DNA of 64,000 nucleotides from Cellulomonas sp. NTE-D12 (GCF_027923705.1 NZ_AP026442.1:3162001-3226000), one strand, 5' to 3'; shown: positions 17,471 to 27,717, counted from the stretch's first letter. Translations and numbers: made by a program. The notes: generated by a model from the letters alone, not told the origin.

Positions 17471-18766
17471 ATGGCGCAGAGCCTGCAGATCACCGCCGCC
17501 TCGGCAGACCCGGCGCTGCTCGACCTGCCGTGGCACATCGCCCTGGAGGACTGGCCGACGTCGGCCCTCGCCGCCCTGCCACGCGGCATCTCCCGGCACA
17601 TCGTGCGGTTCGCCCGCCTGTCCGGACGGGTGATCGCGGTCAAGGAGATCGGCGAGTCCGTCGCCTTCCGGGAGTACGAGCTGCTGCGCCAGCTGCGCCG
17701 GCTCGACGTGCCGAGCGTGGTCCCCCTGGGCGTGATCACCGGTCGGCACGCCCCGGACGGGGAGCCGCTCGAGGCCGCCCTGATCACCGAGCACCTGCAG
17801 TTCGCGCTGCCCTACCGCGCCCTGTTCAGCCAGTCGCTGCGACCGGACACGGCCACCCGCCTGATCGACGCGCTGGCGGTGCTGCTGGTGCGCCTGCACC
17901 TGGCAGGCTTCTACTGGGGCGACGTCTCGCTGTCGAACACCCTGTTCCGGCGCGACGCGGAGACGTTCGCGGCCTACCTGGTGGACGCGGAGACGGGCGA
18001 CCTGCACGAGAAGCTGACCGACGGGCAGCGGTCGTACGACCTGGAGATCGCGCGGGTCAACATCATCGGCGAGCTGATGGACCTGCAGGCCGGTGAGTTC
18101 CTGGAGGACGACACCGACGCCGTGGCGATCGGCGACGCGCTGGCGGTCCGCTACGAGGAGCTGTGGCGCGCGCTGACCGAGGTGGAGTCGTTCGGGTTCG
18201 GCGACCGCTGGCGGGTGCAGGCCCGCATCGACCGGCTCAACGACCTGGGCTTCGACGTCGACGAGATCGACATCACCACCGACGTGGACGGCACCACGGT
18301 CCGCATCCAGCCCAAGGTGGTCGACGCCGGTCACCACTCCCGCCGTCTGATGCGCCTGACCGGCCTCGACGTGCAGGAGAACCAGGCCCGGCGGCTGCTG
18401 AACGACCTCGACGAGTACCGGGCCGCAACGGACCGGCAGCGCGAGGACGAGGCGTTCGTCGCCCATGACTGGCTCACCGAGGTGTTCGAGCCGGCCGTCC
18501 GGGCGGTACCCCGTGAGCTGCGCGGCAAGCTGGAGCCGGCGCAGGTGTTCCACGAGCTGCTGGACCACCGCTGGTTCCTGTCCGAGCAGCAGCACCGGGA
18601 CGTGCCGATGGACCAGACGGTCGCGTCGTACCTGTCGACGATCCTGCCGCTGCGCCCCGACGAGCAGGCGATCCTCGGTGGGCTGCCGGGTGACATCCGC
18701 GACGAGACCGGCGCCATCCCCAGCGTGGAGGGCGCAGCGGCGGAGGACGCGGTCGCCCACGACTGA
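17471..18766 (+). CDS. DUF4032 protein with a kinase-like N-terminal domain
   Basis: A 431-residue soluble protein of a family known mainly from Actinobacteria. Residues 40-180 look like a lipopolysaccharide-kinase/RIO-type fold: Lys58 in VIAVKEI, Glu67 or Glu70 downstream, the catalytic-loop-like HLAGFYWGDVSLSNTLF with Asp151 and Asn156, and Asp172 in YLVDAETGD. The rest (about 200-420) is the DUF4032 part. A GAGAGGA ribosome site precedes the ATG. A small-molecule or protein kinase role is inferred from these residues; no substrate can be named. Confidence 0.87.
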   Translation: MAQSLQITAASADPALLDLPWHIALEDWPTSALAALPRGISRHIVRFARLSGRVIAVKEIGESVAFREYELLRQLRRLDVPSVVPLGVITGRHAPDGEPLEAALITEHLQFALPYRALFSQSLRPDTATRLIDALAVLLVRLHLAGFYWGDVSLSNTLFRRDAETFAAYLVDAETGDLHEKLTDGQRSYDLEIARVNIIGELMDLQAGEFLEDDTDAVAIGDALAVRYEELWRALTEVESFGFGDRWRVQARIDRLNDLGFDVDEIDITTDVDGTTVRIQPKVVDAGHHSRRLMRLTGLDVQENQARRLLNDLDEYRAATDRQREDEAFVAHDWLTEVFEPAVRAVPRELRGKLEPAQVFHELLDHRWFLSEQQHRDVPMDQTVASYLSTILPLRPDEQAILGGLPGDIRDETGAIPSVEGAAAEDAVAHD

Positions 18767-18798
18767 CGCCCGTCTGCCGGCACGCCCGACGTTCGGGT

Positions 18799-18821
18799 CG
18801 TCACGGCACCAGCCGGTGACG
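18799..18821. terminator. Weak hairpin between convergent genes
   Basis: CGTCACGG (18799-18806) can pair with CCGGTGACG (18813-18821) with one bulged G. It lies in the 63-base gap between the DUF4032 gene and rlmB, which end toward each other. A bidirectional terminator is possible but weak. Confidence 0.4.
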
Positions 18822-18829
18822 GCAGGACG

Positions 18830-19846
18830 TCAGCCGACCGAGCGGGCCTTCGCCACCTCGTACAGCGCGATCCCGGCGGCCACCCCGGCATTCAGCGACT
18901 CGACGGCCGACGCGATCGGGATCGCCGCCACCGCATCGCACTGCTCGCGCACCAGCCGGGACAGCCCCTTGCCCTCCGAGCCGACCACCAGCACCAGCGG
19001 GTCGCCGGAGAACGGCAGGTCACCCACCGACACGTCGCCGTGCCCGTCCAGGCCGACGACGAACACGCCCGCCTGCCGGTACTCCGCCAGGGTGCGCGCC
19101 AGGTTGGTCGCCCGCGCCACCGGCACCCGCGCGGCGGCACCGGCGGACACCTTCCAGGCCGCCGCGGTCACACCGGCGGAGCGACGCGACGGCACCAGCA
19201 CGCCGTGCGCGCCGAACGCACCGGCGCTGCGCAGCACCGCGCCGAGGTTGCGCGGGTCGGTGACGCCGTCGAGCGCCACGATCAGCGCGGGCTTGCCGGA
19301 CCGCTCGGCGGTGTCCAGCAGGTCGTCCGGGTCGCCGTACACGTAGGCCGGCACCTGCAGCGCCACGCCCTGGTGCACGCCGCCGTCGGTCATCCGGTCC
19401 AGCTCGAGGCGGCTGACCTCGAGGATCGGCATGCGGGCGTCGGCCGCGATCGCGATGATCTCGCGGGTGCGGTCGTCGGCCTCGAGCTTGGCGGCAAGGT
19501 AGACCGCCGAGGCGGGCACCCCGGCGCGCAGCGCCTCGAGCACCGAGTTGCGGCCGCCGACCACCTCCTTGCCCGGGGTCTGACGGCCCCGACCGGCCGC
19601 GCCGGGCCGCCCTGTACCGGGTCGTCCTGCGCCGGGCCGCCCGGTGGCCGCCGGGCGTGCGACGGAGCCACCCCGCTCCTGCGCCACCTTCCGCTTGTGG
19701 GCGGCGTGGTACGGCCGGTCCTCCGCCTTGGGCGTCGGCCCCTTGCCCTCGAGCGCCTTGCGGCCGTGCCCTCCCGTGCCGACGCCGGGGGCCTTCTTCG
19801 ACCCTGCCTTGCGCGTCGCACCGCGTCGCTGCGAGTTCCCGGCCAT
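18830..19846 (-). CDS. rlmB: 23S rRNA (guanosine-2'-O)-methyltransferase RlmB, with basic N-terminal extension
   Basis: SpoU-family methyltransferase that uses S-adenosylmethionine to methylate a 23S rRNA guanosine. The 338 residues contain the substrate-binding domain starting at about 94 ([14 protein letters not shown]) and the knotted SPOUT domain with motif 1 [16 protein letters not shown], motif 2 [13 protein letters not shown] and motif 3 [14 protein letters not shown]. The first 90 or so residues are a basic, low-complexity Arg/Gly/Pro/Lys tail with GRPG-type repeats that probably binds RNA. Its start overlaps the cysS stop by one base. Confidence 0.93.
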   Translation of the reverse strand: MAGNSQRRGATRKAGSKKAPGVGTGGHGRKALEGKGPTPKAEDRPYHAAHKRKVAQERGGSVARPAATGRPGAGRPGTGRPGAAGRGRQTPGKEVVGGRNSVLEALRAGVPASAVYLAAKLEADDRTREIIAIAADARMPILEVSRLELDRMTDGGVHQGVALQVPAYVYGDPDDLLDTAERSGKPALIVALDGVTDPRNLGAVLRSAGAFGAHGVLVPSRRSAGVTAAAWKVSAGAAARVPVARATNLARTLAEYRQAGVFVVGLDGHGDVSVGDLPFSGDPLVLVVGSEGKGLSRLVREQCDAVAAIPIASAVESLNAGVAAGIALYEVAKARSVG

Positions 19847-21282
19847 CAGCTCTCCTCGTCCCGCGCGGCGAGCGTCCACCGCGCACCGTCCTTCGAGTCC
19901 TCCACCACGATGCCGGCGGCACCGAGGCGATCCCTGATGGCGTCCGACGTCGCGAAGTCCTTGGCGGCCCGCGCCTGGGCCCGTGCCGCCAGCTCCGCGC
20001 CGACCAGGGCGTCCAGCGCCCGCGCCTCGCGGTCGTCCGAGCGGACCGAGCCCCACTGCTCGCCGGCCGGGTCCAGCCCGAGGACGTCGAGCATCCCCCG
20101 CAGCCCGACCATCGCGGCCTGCACCGCCTCGTCGTCGCCGCGGGCGAGGGCCGAGTTGCCGGCGCGCAGCACCTCGTGCACCACCGCGAGCGCGGCCGGC
20201 ACGTTGAGGTCGTCGTCCATCGCCGCGACGAAGTCCGCGGGGAGCTCGGCCGAGGCGACGGCGGCGGCGTCCGCCACCCCCACCTTCTCGGCAGCCCGCG
20301 CGACGAAGCCGGAGAGGCGGTCCCACGTCGCGGCGGCCTCCGCCAGGGTGCCGTCCGTCCACTCGAGCATCGAGCGGTACTGCACGGCGGTCAGCGCGTA
20401 CCGCACCACCGCCGCGGGCGTCTGAGCCAGCACCGCCGAGACCAGCAGCCCGTTGCCGAGCGACTTGCTCATCTTCGCGCCGCCCTGCGTCACCCAGCCG
20501 TTGTGCAGCCAGTACCGCGCGAACCCGTACCCGGCGGCCCGCGACTGCGCGAGCTCGTTCTCGTGGTGCGGGAACCGCAGGTCCAGGCCGCCGCCGTGGA
20601 TGTCGAACGAGTCGCCCAGGTACCGGCGGGCCATCGCGGAGCACTCCAGGTGCCAGCCGGGGCGGCCGCGGCCGAACGGGGTGTCCCAGGCGGCGGTGTC
20701 CGGCTCACCCGGCTTCGGCGACTTCCACAGCGCGAAGTCGTGCGGGTCGTGCTTGTCGGCGCCGTCGGCCGGCTCGTCGGAGGTCTCGACGATGTCGTCC
20801 AGGCGCTGGTTGGTCAGCGCGCCGTAGGCCGGGTACGAGCGCACGTCGAAGTACACGTCGCCGGGGCCGGCGCTGTACGCGTGCCCGGTGTCGACCAGGC
20901 GGGTCATCAGCTCGACCATCGCGGGCACGTGCCCCGTGGCGCGGGGCTCGTAGTCCGGCGGCAGCACGCCGAGCGCGTCGTAGGCGGCGGTGAACGCCCG
21001 CTCGTTGGCCATCGCCCACGCCCACCACGGCACGCCGGCGTCCGCCGCCTTGGCGAGGATCTTGTCGTCGATGTCCGTGACGTTGCGGATCATCGTCACC
21101 TGGTAGCCGCTGCGCCGCAGCCAGCGCACCAGCACGTCGAAGGCGATCGACGAGCGCACGTGGCCCACGTGCGGCGGCGCCTGCACGGTGGCGCCGCACA
21201 GGTAGATGCCGACCCGGCCTTCGACGAGGGGGACGAAGTCACGCACCGCGCGGGTCGCGGAGTCGAAGAGCCGGAGGGTCAC
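19846..21282 (-). CDS. cysS: Cysteinyl-tRNA synthetase
   Basis: Class I synthetase that charges tRNA-Cys. The 478 residues carry the HIGH-type motif PPHVGH (36-41), KMSKS (270-274), and the zinc ligands Cys29, Cys214, His239 and Glu243. The GTG start at 21282 lies nine bases after the stop of the upstream MFS gene, with no Shine-Dalgarno but with a -10-like TAGCCT six bases before the GTG, suggesting a leaderless mRNA. Confidence 0.96.
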   Translation of the reverse strand: MTLRLFDSATRAVRDFVPLVEGRVGIYLCGATVQAPPHVGHVRSSIAFDVLVRWLRRSGYQVTMIRNVTDIDDKILAKAADAGVPWWAWAMANERAFTAAYDALGVLPPDYEPRATGHVPAMVELMTRLVDTGHAYSAGPGDVYFDVRSYPAYGALTNQRLDDIVETSDEPADGADKHDPHDFALWKSPKPGEPDTAAWDTPFGRGRPGWHLECSAMARRYLGDSFDIHGGGLDLRFPHHENELAQSRAAGYGFARYWLHNGWVTQGGAKMSKSLGNGLLVSAVLAQTPAAVVRYALTAVQYRSMLEWTDGTLAEAAATWDRLSGFVARAAEKVGVADAAAVASAELPADFVAAMDDDLNVPAALAVVHEVLRAGNSALARGDDEAVQAAMVGLRGMLDVLGLDPAGEQWGSVRSDDREARALDALVGAELAARAQARAAKDFATSDAIRDRLGAAGIVVEDSKDGARWTLAARDEES

Positions 21283-21288
21283 CGGCCA

Positions 21289-21294
21289 AGGCTA
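21289..21294 (-). promoter_or_regulatory. Possible leaderless promoter (-10) of cysS
   Basis: TAGCCT on the minus strand, six bases before GTG 21282. TANNNT at this distance is the mark of leaderless genes in Actinobacteria. It overlaps the TAG stop of the MFS gene. Confidence 0.45.
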
Positions 21295-22587
21295 CCGGGG
21301 CGGCTGCGTGGGCCCGCGCCCGCCAGGGGTGCCCAGCACCCCCGCGACCAGCACCACCGCCAGCACCAGCACCGCAGGCACCACGAAACCGGCCCGCAGC
21401 GTGAGGACGGACCCGACGGCTCCCACCGCGACGCCGCCGAGCACCACGCCGACGTAGTTGAAGTAGTTCAGCCGCGCGACGACGGCATCGGCGTGGCCGG
21501 GCGCCACGTCGCCGGCCGCCGAGAACGACAGGGGCGGCACCACGCCGAGGCCGAGGCCCACCAGACCGAACCCGGCCACGACCAGCCAGGCGTCGTGCGT
21601 CAGCATCACCACGAGCAGACCGACGGTGCCCAGCACCGCGCCGACCCGCACCACCGCCGCCCGGCCGACGCGGCGCACCCCGAGGTCGCCGACCACCCGG
21701 GACAGCAGCGTCGTGCCCAGGTAGGCCGCGTAGCCGAGGGGCTGCACGTGCGTCGGCGCGCCGACGTCCTGCGCCAGGAACAGCGCGCTCCAGGCCGACA
21801 CCGCCGAGTCGACGATGTAGAACGCCACCACCACCAGCCCGAGCATCACCACCGGGCGCCACGGCACGACCGCGCGCGAGGTGGGCCCGGTGGTCGGGAC
21901 CGACGGCTGTGCGCCGTCCGCTGCCACCGGGGCCGCCTCGGTCCCGTCAGCCGCCGTCCCCGCGTCAACCGCTGCCGCGCCACCGGACCACCACCCGGCC
22001 CGCCGCACCAGCACCGCCGCTGCGACGGCAGCCGGTGTGCCGAGCAGGATCACCGCCACCACGGGATCCGCCGGCCAGCGCGGCGCGAGCGCCGCCACCA
22101 GCAGCGCACCGGCGATCCCCCCGAAGGACCACGCCCCGTGGAACCCCGCCAGCAGCGACCGCCCGTACCGGTGCTGCACGGCGACCGCCTGCATGTTCAC
22201 CGACGCGTCCACCAGGCCGAGGCCGAGGCCGTACAGCAGGAACGCCCCGACCAGCAGCGCGAACGACGGGGCCGCCGCGACACCGACCAGGGCGGCCGCG
22301 AGCACGCTCAGCCCTGCGACCAGCCCGCCTCGGCTGCCGGACGCCGAGGCGGCCAGCCGGTCGGCCAGCACCGTGCCGCCGGCCGCCACCACGCACACGC
22401 CGAGGATCACCAGCGTCACCTGCCCGGTGCCGACGCCGTGCCGGCGCTCCAGCACCGGCAGGCTGTTCAGCGTCAGCGCGTAGGACAGCCCCTGGGCCGC
22501 GAACGCCGCCGAGATCGCGATGCGCGCCCGACGAGCCGCCACCGGGACGGCGAGGCTGCGCGACAGCGCGTCCGCCGGCGACGCCAT
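21292..22587 (-). CDS. MFS transporter, substrate unknown
   Basis: A 431-residue membrane protein with about 12 hydrophobic helices and a long polar loop in the middle (about 206-245), the normal major facilitator arrangement of two six-helix halves. The segment LLYGLGLGLVDASVNMQAVAVQHRYGRSLLAGFHGAWSFGG-type region (about 118-158) is like that of FucP/YbjJ-type MFS proteins. It overlaps the TetR gene by one base and is probably regulated by it; drug or metabolite efflux is the usual role for such pairs. Confidence 0.88.
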   Translation of the reverse strand: MASPADALSRSLAVPVAARRARIAISAAFAAQGLSYALTLNSLPVLERRHGVGTGQVTLVILGVCVVAAGGTVLADRLAASASGSRGGLVAGLSVLAAALVGVAAAPSFALLVGAFLLYGLGLGLVDASVNMQAVAVQHRYGRSLLAGFHGAWSFGGIAGALLVAALAPRWPADPVVAVILLGTPAAVAAAVLVRRAGWWSGGAAAVDAGTAADGTEAAPVAADGAQPSVPTTGPTSRAVVPWRPVVMLGLVVVAFYIVDSAVSAWSALFLAQDVGAPTHVQPLGYAAYLGTTLLSRVVGDLGVRRVGRAAVVRVGAVLGTVGLLVVMLTHDAWLVVAGFGLVGLGLGVVPPLSFSAAGDVAPGHADAVVARLNYFNYVGVVLGGVAVGAVGSVLTLRAGFVVPAVLVLAVVLVAGVLGTPGGRGPTQPPR

Positions 22588-23231
22588 CAGACGGGCTGGT
22601 CGGCGAGCGGCTGCTCGAGGGCGTCCGTGCGCGCCTGCACGGGGCGGATGTGGGAGGCGAGGAACGCGCCGAACACCTCGAGGGCGGCCAGCGCCTGGTC
22701 GCCGTCGTGGTCGGCCAGCCACGCGAGCGTGATGCCGTCCGTCGCCATCACCACCAGCCGCGCGAGCTGGGCGAGCGGCAGCGTCCACTCGACGTGCGCC
22801 GCCCGGGCGACGCTCTCCAGGAACGTCCGCGCGGCCTCGTGGCTGACGGAGTACTGCTCGGCGGACACCTGCCGGACCTCGGGGTGCCGCATCGAGTAGG
22901 TGGTGAGCTCGAAGCTGAGCAGCTGGGCGCCGCGCGTCTCCGCGATGTTCGACCAGAGCAGGTGTGTCGCACCGAGGATGATCTCGGCCGCCTCGCCCTC
23001 GGGCGGCATCTGCTGCAGGCCCGTGGTCAGGTTCTGGCGCGTGATGTAGTGCGCCATCGACCGCAGGATCTCGTCCTTGTCGCGGAAGCAGTAGTGCACC
23101 ACCCCGAGCGAGACGCCGGCCTCTGAGGCGATGGCGCGCACGGTGGCGGCGTCGATGCCGTCACGGCTCGCGACGCGGATGGCCGCGTCGATCAGCTGCT
23201 CGCGCCGCTCGGCGACGGGCAGTCGGTTCAT
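22587..23231 (-). CDS. TetR family transcriptional regulator
   Basis: A 214-residue DNA-binding protein. The N-terminal helix-turn-helix is clear (REQLIDAAIRVASRDG, then VRAIASEAGVSLGVVHYCF, about 9-47), followed by a helical ligand domain. ATG 23231 was chosen because AAGGAGG precedes it; longer in-frame starts lack conservation. It is first in a two-gene unit with the MFS transporter. Confidence 0.93.
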   Translation of the reverse strand: MNRLPVAERREQLIDAAIRVASRDGIDAATVRAIASEAGVSLGVVHYCFRDKDEILRSMAHYITRQNLTTGLQQMPPEGEAAEIILGATHLLWSNIAETRGAQLLSFELTTYSMRHPEVRQVSAEQYSVSHEAARTFLESVARAAHVEWTLPLAQLARLVVMATDGITLAWLADHDGDQALAALEVFGAFLASHIRPVQARTDALEQPLADQPV

Positions 23232-23296
23232 GGGGCCCTCCTTGTACCGGCGCCGCTCGCGGCACCGCAGCGCCGCGACGAGGCAAATAACCAAGG

Positions 23297-23310
23297 ATGA
23301 CGATAGTCAT
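23297..23310. promoter_or_regulatory. Candidate TetR operator
   Basis: ATGAC-GATA-GTCAT, a perfect 5-base inverted repeat 66 bases before the TetR ATG, in an A/T-richer spot than its surroundings. It is the most likely autoregulatory site, by position. Confidence 0.5.
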
Positions 23311-23338
23311 AAGTGGCGTGCACTCCGCACCCAGACGG

Positions 23339-23375
23339 GAGCCGGTCACCCGCTCGGACCTGCGGTGACCGGCTC
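23339..23375 (-). terminator. Terminator after ispF
   Basis: Perfect 12-bp stem GAGCCGGTCACC (23339-23350) with GGTGACCGGCTC (23364-23375), loop of 13, directly after the ispF stop codon. It separates carD-ispD-ispF from the TetR-MFS unit. Confidence 0.8.
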
Positions 23376-23891
23376 TCAGGAGCCGACGGGCAGCACCAGG
23401 GCGGTGGCGACGGCCGCGACGCCCTCGCCGCGGCCGGTCAGCCCCAGGCCGTCGGTGGTGGTCGCGGAGACCGTGACCGGGCCGCCCGCCGCCGCCGACA
23501 GGGCGGCCTGGGCCTCGTCCCGCCGCGACCCCAGGCGCGGCCGGTTGCCGATCACCTGCACGGCGACGTTCCCGACGACGAACCCGGCGGCGCGCACGCG
23601 CCGCGCCGTCTCCGCCAGCAGGGCCGTGCCGGCCGCACCGGCCCAGGCGGGGTCCGACGTACCGAACTGCGAGCCCAGGTCACCGAGCCCGGCGGCCGAC
23701 AGCAGGGCGTCCGCGGCGGCGTGCGCGGCGACGTCGGCGTCCGAGTGGCCCGCCAGCGGTCGCTCCCCCGGCCACTCGAGGCCGGCGAGGTGCAGCACGG
23801 CACCCTCGGCGGGATCCGGGTCGTAGGCGTGCACGTCCACGCCGATACCGGTGCGGGGCAGTCCACCGGCCAGTGGCTCGCCCGTCGTCAC
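23376..23891 (-). CDS. ispF: 2-C-methyl-D-erythritol 2,4-cyclodiphosphate synthase
   Basis: Fifth step of the MEP isoprenoid pathway. The 171 residues show the metal-binding DVH motif (in GIGVDVHAY), HSDADV, and the C-terminal [20 protein letters not shown] 23891 overlaps the ispD stop (GTGA), giving translational coupling with the step two reactions earlier. Confidence 0.96.
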   Translation of the reverse strand: MTTGEPLAGGLPRTGIGVDVHAYDPDPAEGAVLHLAGLEWPGERPLAGHSDADVAAHAAADALLSAAGLGDLGSQFGTSDPAWAGAAGTALLAETARRVRAAGFVVGNVAVQVIGNRPRLGSRRDEAQAALSAAAGGPVTVSATTTDGLGLTGRGEGVAAVATALVLPVGS

Positions 23892-24619
23892 GGCGCCACC
23901 GCCGCCAGCACCTCGGACAGGTGCAGGTCGCGCGGGGTGGTGATCTTCACGGCGCGCTCGTCCCCGGCCACCATCCACACCGGCAGCCCGAGGGCCTCGA
24001 CCAGCCCGGCATCGTCGGACGCGGCAGTCGCCTCGCCCACCGCCCGGTCGGCCCCCGCCTGGTGCGCCCGCACCAGGACGTCGCGGTCGAACCCCTGCGG
24101 TGTCTGCACGGCTCGCAGCTCCTCCCGCGGCACGGTCGCCAGCACCGGCGCACCCTCGGCGCCGCCGGCCCCGACCCGCTTGATCGTGTCCGTGACGGCC
24201 AGCCCGGGCACGACCGCCGGATGCCCTGCCCGCACGGCCTGGACCACCCGCGCGACCAGCTCGGGGGGCGCGAAGGCCCGCGCCGCGTCGTGCACCAGCA
24301 CCACCGTCGCGTCGTCCGGGATCGCCGCGAGCCCCGCCGCCACCGACGCCTGCCGCGTCGCGCCGCCGGCCACCACCACGAACGACGCCCGCGGACCGAG
24401 CCCGGCCCGCAGCAGCGCCTGTGCCGCGGTCACCTGTCCCGCGGGCACCGTGACCACCAACCGCTCGACACCGGGCCCGTCGGCTGGCCGTGCCGCGAGC
24501 AGCGACCGCGCCGCATGCACGACGAGGGCCACCCCCTGCACCGGCACGAAGGCCTTGGGCAGGACGTGGCCCAGTCGGGATCCGCTCCCGGCGGCGGTGA
24601 GGATGGCGGCGACCGTCAC
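23888..24619 (-). CDS. ispD: 2-C-methyl-D-erythritol 4-phosphate cytidylyltransferase
   Basis: Third step of the MEP pathway; joins CTP and methylerythritol phosphate. The 243 residues start [14 protein letters not shown], the nucleotide-binding loop, and contain [10 protein letters not shown] and [10 protein letters not shown] motifs. GTG 24619 has a GAGGAG ribosome site. It follows carD by 48 bases, as in many Actinobacteria. Confidence 0.95.
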   Translation of the reverse strand: MTVAAILTAAGSGSRLGHVLPKAFVPVQGVALVVHAARSLLAARPADGPGVERLVVTVPAGQVTAAQALLRAGLGPRASFVVVAGGATRQASVAAGLAAIPDDATVVLVHDAARAFAPPELVARVVQAVRAGHPAVVPGLAVTDTIKRVGAGGAEGAPVLATVPREELRAVQTPQGFDRDVLVRAHQAGADRAVGEATAASDDAGLVEALGLPVWMVAGDERAVKITTPRDLHLSEVLAAVAP

Positions 24620-24667
24620 GGCCGTGCTCCTCGGGCGCTGGTCAGCAGGTGGGTGGCGCGAGGCGGC

Positions 24668-25150
24668 TCAGGAGGCCAGCACCTCGTCGAGGATGGCCTC
24701 GGCCTTCTCCTCCTCGGTGTGCTCCGCCAGCGCGAGCTCCGAGACGAGGATCTGACGGGCCTTCGCCAGCATCCGCTTCTCGCCGGCCGAGAGGCCCCGG
24801 TCGGCGTCGCGGCGCGACAGGTCGCGGACCACCTCGGCGACCTTGATGACGTCGCCCGATGCCAGCTTCTCGAGGTTGGCCTTGTAGCGGCGCGACCAGT
24901 TGGTCGGCTCCTCCGTGTAGGGGGCGCGCAGCACGTCGAACACGCGCTCCAGACCCTCCTGGCCCACCACGTCGCGCACGCCGACCAGGTCGACGTTCTC
25001 CGCCGGGACCTCGATGGTCAGATCACCCTGCGCGACCTTGAGCTTGAGGTAGATCTTGTCCTCTCCACGGATGGTCCGGGTCTTGATCTCTTCGATCAAC
25101 GCTGCACCGTGGTGCGGGTAGACAACGGTCTCCCCAACAGTGAAAGTCAT
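24668..25150 (-). CDS. carD: CarD family transcriptional regulator
   Basis: CarD binds the RNA polymerase beta subunit and steadies the open complex at rRNA and other promoters. The 160 residues have the Tudor-like RNAP-interaction domain ([20 protein letters not shown], 3-22) and the helical DNA-binding domain with the conserved Trp in [15 protein letters not shown] (about 82-96). It heads the carD-ispD-ispF unit. Confidence 0.96.
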   Translation of the reverse strand: MTFTVGETVVYPHHGAALIEEIKTRTIRGEDKIYLKLKVAQGDLTIEVPAENVDLVGVRDVVGQEGLERVFDVLRAPYTEEPTNWSRRYKANLEKLASGDVIKVAEVVRDLSRRDADRGLSAGEKRMLAKARQILVSELALAEHTEEEKAEAILDEVLAS

Positions 25151-25390
25151 CTGCAGGTGTCCCCTTTCGCAGTGACCTATCCTATCACGCCGTATTTCCG
25201 GCCAAATGGTCCGGATCCTGCCGTCGTCGCAGGTCAGCAGGCACGTCCGGAGCCCGGTCCCGGGACGGCACGCCGGGGGTGCAGGCCGCTAGGCTGGGCA
25301 CGCCCAGGACCAAGGTCCTCCCCGCATGGCGGGGCCGTACCGGGGGTACCGGGACGCGCAGCGGCCGCAGGGCCGTGCACAGGAGGAGCC

Positions 25391-25900
25391 GTGACCAGCA
25401 CCCGCCGCCCACGCCGAACGATCGCCGTCGCGGTGCTCGCGGTGGCGCTGCCGCTCGTCGGAGGGCTCGCCGGCTGCTCGGCGACCAACCCGATCCAGAC
25501 GCAGCGCCCGTACTCGCCGGCCGACGGTGTGCGTGCGACGCTCGGCCCGCTCGAGACGACGAACCTGCTGGTCGCCGGCACGGCGAAGGGCCACGCCGCG
25601 GCGCTGTCCGGCGGCCTGGTGAACACCGGTGCGGACGCGCTGACCGTCAGCGTGGCCGTGTCCGGCGAGACGTCGACGTTCACGGTGCCCGGGCACGGGT
25701 CGGTGCTGATCGGCACGGGGTCCGGCACCGGCCGGACTCTGCCGATCCACTCCCTCGACGCCGACCCCGGGGCGCTGACCACGGTCACGCTGAAGGTGCC
25801 GTCCGCCGGTTCGGCCGCCGTGCAGGTGCCGGTCGTGGACGCCGCGCTGCCGCAGTACACGTCGGTGCTGCCGTCGCCGACGCCGAGCACGTCGTCCTGA
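25391..25900 (+). CDS. Conserved actinobacterial lipoprotein
   Basis: A 169-residue secreted lipoprotein: basic start, hydrophobic helix, lipobox LAGC with the lipidated Cys near residue 29. The mature part is a single beta-rich domain with a Ser/Thr/Pro tail, similar in plan to LpqE-type proteins; function not known. GTG 25391 is preceded by AGGAGGA. The 240-base gap to the divergent carD holds a -10-like TAGGCT (25290-25295) and the repeat AGGACC-AA-GGTCCT (25306-25319). Confidence 0.82.
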   Translation: MTSTRRPRRTIAVAVLAVALPLVGGLAGCSATNPIQTQRPYSPADGVRATLGPLETTNLLVAGTAKGHAAALSGGLVNTGADALTVSVAVSGETSTFTVPGHGSVLIGTGSGTGRTLPIHSLDADPGALTTVTLKVPSAGSAAVQVPVVDAALPQYTSVLPSPTPSTSS

Positions 25901-25925
25901 CGGCTGCGCCGGCGCCCCGGCCCGA

Positions 25926-26705
25926 TCAGCCGAAGCGGCCGGAGATGTAGTCCTCGGTCTGCTGCTGGCGCGGGGTGGAGAAGATCGTCGCGGTGTCGTC
26001 GATCTCCACCAGGCGTCCCGGCTTGCCGGCGCCCTCGATGTTGAAGAAGCCGGTGCGGTCGGAGACGCGCGCGGCCTGCTGCATGTTGTGCGTGACGATC
26101 ACGATCGTGTAGCTCGCCTTGAGCTCCGAGATCAGGTCCTCGATCGCGAGGGTGGAGATCGGGTCGAGCGCCGAGGCGGGCTCGTCCATCAGCAGCACCT
26201 GCGGGGTGACGGCGATGGCGCGCGCGATGCACAGGCGCTGCTGCTGACCGCCGGACAGGGACGATCCCGGGCGGTCGAGGCGGTCCTTGACCTCCTTCCA
26301 CAGGTTGGCGCCCACCAGCGAGCGCTCCACCAGGTCGGCGGCGTCGGACTTGGAGATCTTCTTGTTGTTCAGCCGTACGCCCGCCAGCACGTTCTCCGCG
26401 ATGGACATCGTCGGGAACGGGTTGGGGCGCTGGAACACCATGCCGACCTGGCGGCGCACGGCGACCGGGTCGACCGCGGGTCCGTACAGGTCGACGCCGT
26501 CCATCGCGACGGTGCCCTCGACGCGCGCGCCCGGGATCACCTCGTGCATGCGGTTCAGCGAGCGCAGGAACGTCGACTTGCCGCAGCCGGACGGGCCGAT
26601 CAGCGCGGTGACGCTGCGCGGCTCGATCGACATGCTGACGTCCGAGACGGCGAGGAAGGACCCGTAGTAGATGTTCAGGTCCTTCACGTCGATGCGCTGT
26701 GCCAT
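25926..26705 (-). CDS. pstB: Phosphate ABC transporter ATP-binding protein PstB
   Basis: ATPase of the high-affinity phosphate importer. The 259 residues include Walker [10 protein letters not shown], signature [16 protein letters not shown], Walker [14 protein letters not shown] and the switch His in [11 protein letters not shown]. It is the last gene of pstSCAB and ends 25 bases from the convergent lipoprotein gene. Confidence 0.97.
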   Translation of the reverse strand: MAQRIDVKDLNIYYGSFLAVSDVSMSIEPRSVTALIGPSGCGKSTFLRSLNRMHEVIPGARVEGTVAMDGVDLYGPAVDPVAVRRQVGMVFQRPNPFPTMSIAENVLAGVRLNNKKISKSDAADLVERSLVGANLWKEVKDRLDRPGSSLSGGQQQRLCIARAIAVTPQVLLMDEPASALDPISTLAIEDLISELKASYTIVIVTHNMQQAARVSDRTGFFNIEGAGKPGRLVEIDDTATIFSTPRQQQTEDYISGRFG

Positions 26706-26748
26706 GCGGGTCTCGCTCTCTGCTCTCTGCGACGGGGTCTCGTGGTGC

Positions 26749-27717
26749 TCAGCGCAGCTTCGGCGCGAACAGCCAGGTCACGAGGCGACCCACGAGGTTG
26801 AGGATGACGACGATGAGAAGGAGGGTCAACGCCGCGGCCCACGCCCGGTCGAGGTTGATCGACACGAGGCAGTTGGTGGCGTTCCGGGCGCAGCGCGCCG
26901 GGCCCTGGTGGTACTGGTCGTAGATGAACACCGGCAGCGTCATCATGCGGCCGGCGAACAGGTTGAAGTTGATCGACGCGGTGGTGCCGACCGCGATCAG
27001 CAGCGGGGCCGTCTCGCCGATCACGCGGGCGACGGCGAGCAGCACGCTGGTGGTCAGCCCGGCGACAGACGTGCGCAGCACCACCTTGACGATGGTCAGC
27101 CACTTCGGCACGCCGAGCGCGTAGGCCGCCTCGCGCAGCTCGTTCGGCACCAGCCGGAGCATCTCCTCCGACGAGCGGACCACCACGGGGATCATCAGCA
27201 GCGCCAGGGCCACCGACCCCATCACGCCGAGGCGGACACCAGGGCCGAAGAAGATGGCGAACACCGCGAAGGCGAACAGACCGGCGACGATCGACGGGAT
27301 GCCCGTCATCACGTCGACGAAGAACGTGACGGCCCGCGCGAGCGGTCCCTTGCCGTACTCGACGAGGTAGATCGCGGCGAGCAGGCCGATCGGCACCGAG
27401 ATCACCGTGGTGCCCAGCGTGATCAGCAGGGTGCCGGCGATCGCGTGGTAGGCACCGCCGGCGTCCATGCCGCCGGACACGTTGCGCATCGAGTGCTGCA
27501 GGAAGTACGGCGTGAACTTCGCCAGACCGTGGCTGAGCACGGTCCAGAGCAGCGAGAACAGCGGCGTGATCGCCAGGACGAAGGCGGCCCAGACGAGCCC
27601 CGTCATCATCCGGTTCTTGCGCTGCCGGCCGCGGTCGACCGACGTGAGCAGCTCGCGGAGCGCGTTGTCCGGTCCGGGGGCGGTCGAGGCGGTGGCCGAC
27701 GCGCTGGTGGCGCTCAT
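26749..27717 (-). CDS. pstA: Phosphate ABC transporter permease PstA
   Basis: Inner-membrane channel subunit. The 322 residues have six predicted helices and the EAA-type loop [20 protein letters not shown] that docks PstB. The start ATG overlaps the pstC stop by one base. A short Cys-containing loop (CARNATNC) near residue 285 sits between the last helices and could hold a disulfide on the outer face. Confidence 0.95.
   Translation of the reverse strand: MSATSASATASTAPGPDNALRELLTSVDRGRQRKNRMMTGLVWAAFVLAITPLFSLLWTVLSHGLAKFTPYFLQHSMRNVSGGMDAGGAYHAIAGTLLITLGTTVISVPIGLLAAIYLVEYGKGPLARAVTFFVDVMTGIPSIVAGLFAFAVFAIFFGPGVRLGVMGSVALALLMIPVVVRSSEEMLRLVPNELREAAYALGVPKWLTIVKVVLRTSVAGLTTSVLLAVARVIGETAPLLIAVGTTASINFNLFAGRMMTLPVFIYDQYHQGPARCARNATNCLVSINLDRAWAAALTLLLIVVILNLVGRLVTWLFAPKLR

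Noticed and set aside
19657..22899. A 1080-codon plus-strand frame over rlmB, cysS and the MFS gene
   Set aside because: Antisense to recognised genes, no family resemblance, very rich in Arg, His and Pro as expected of a frame shadow.
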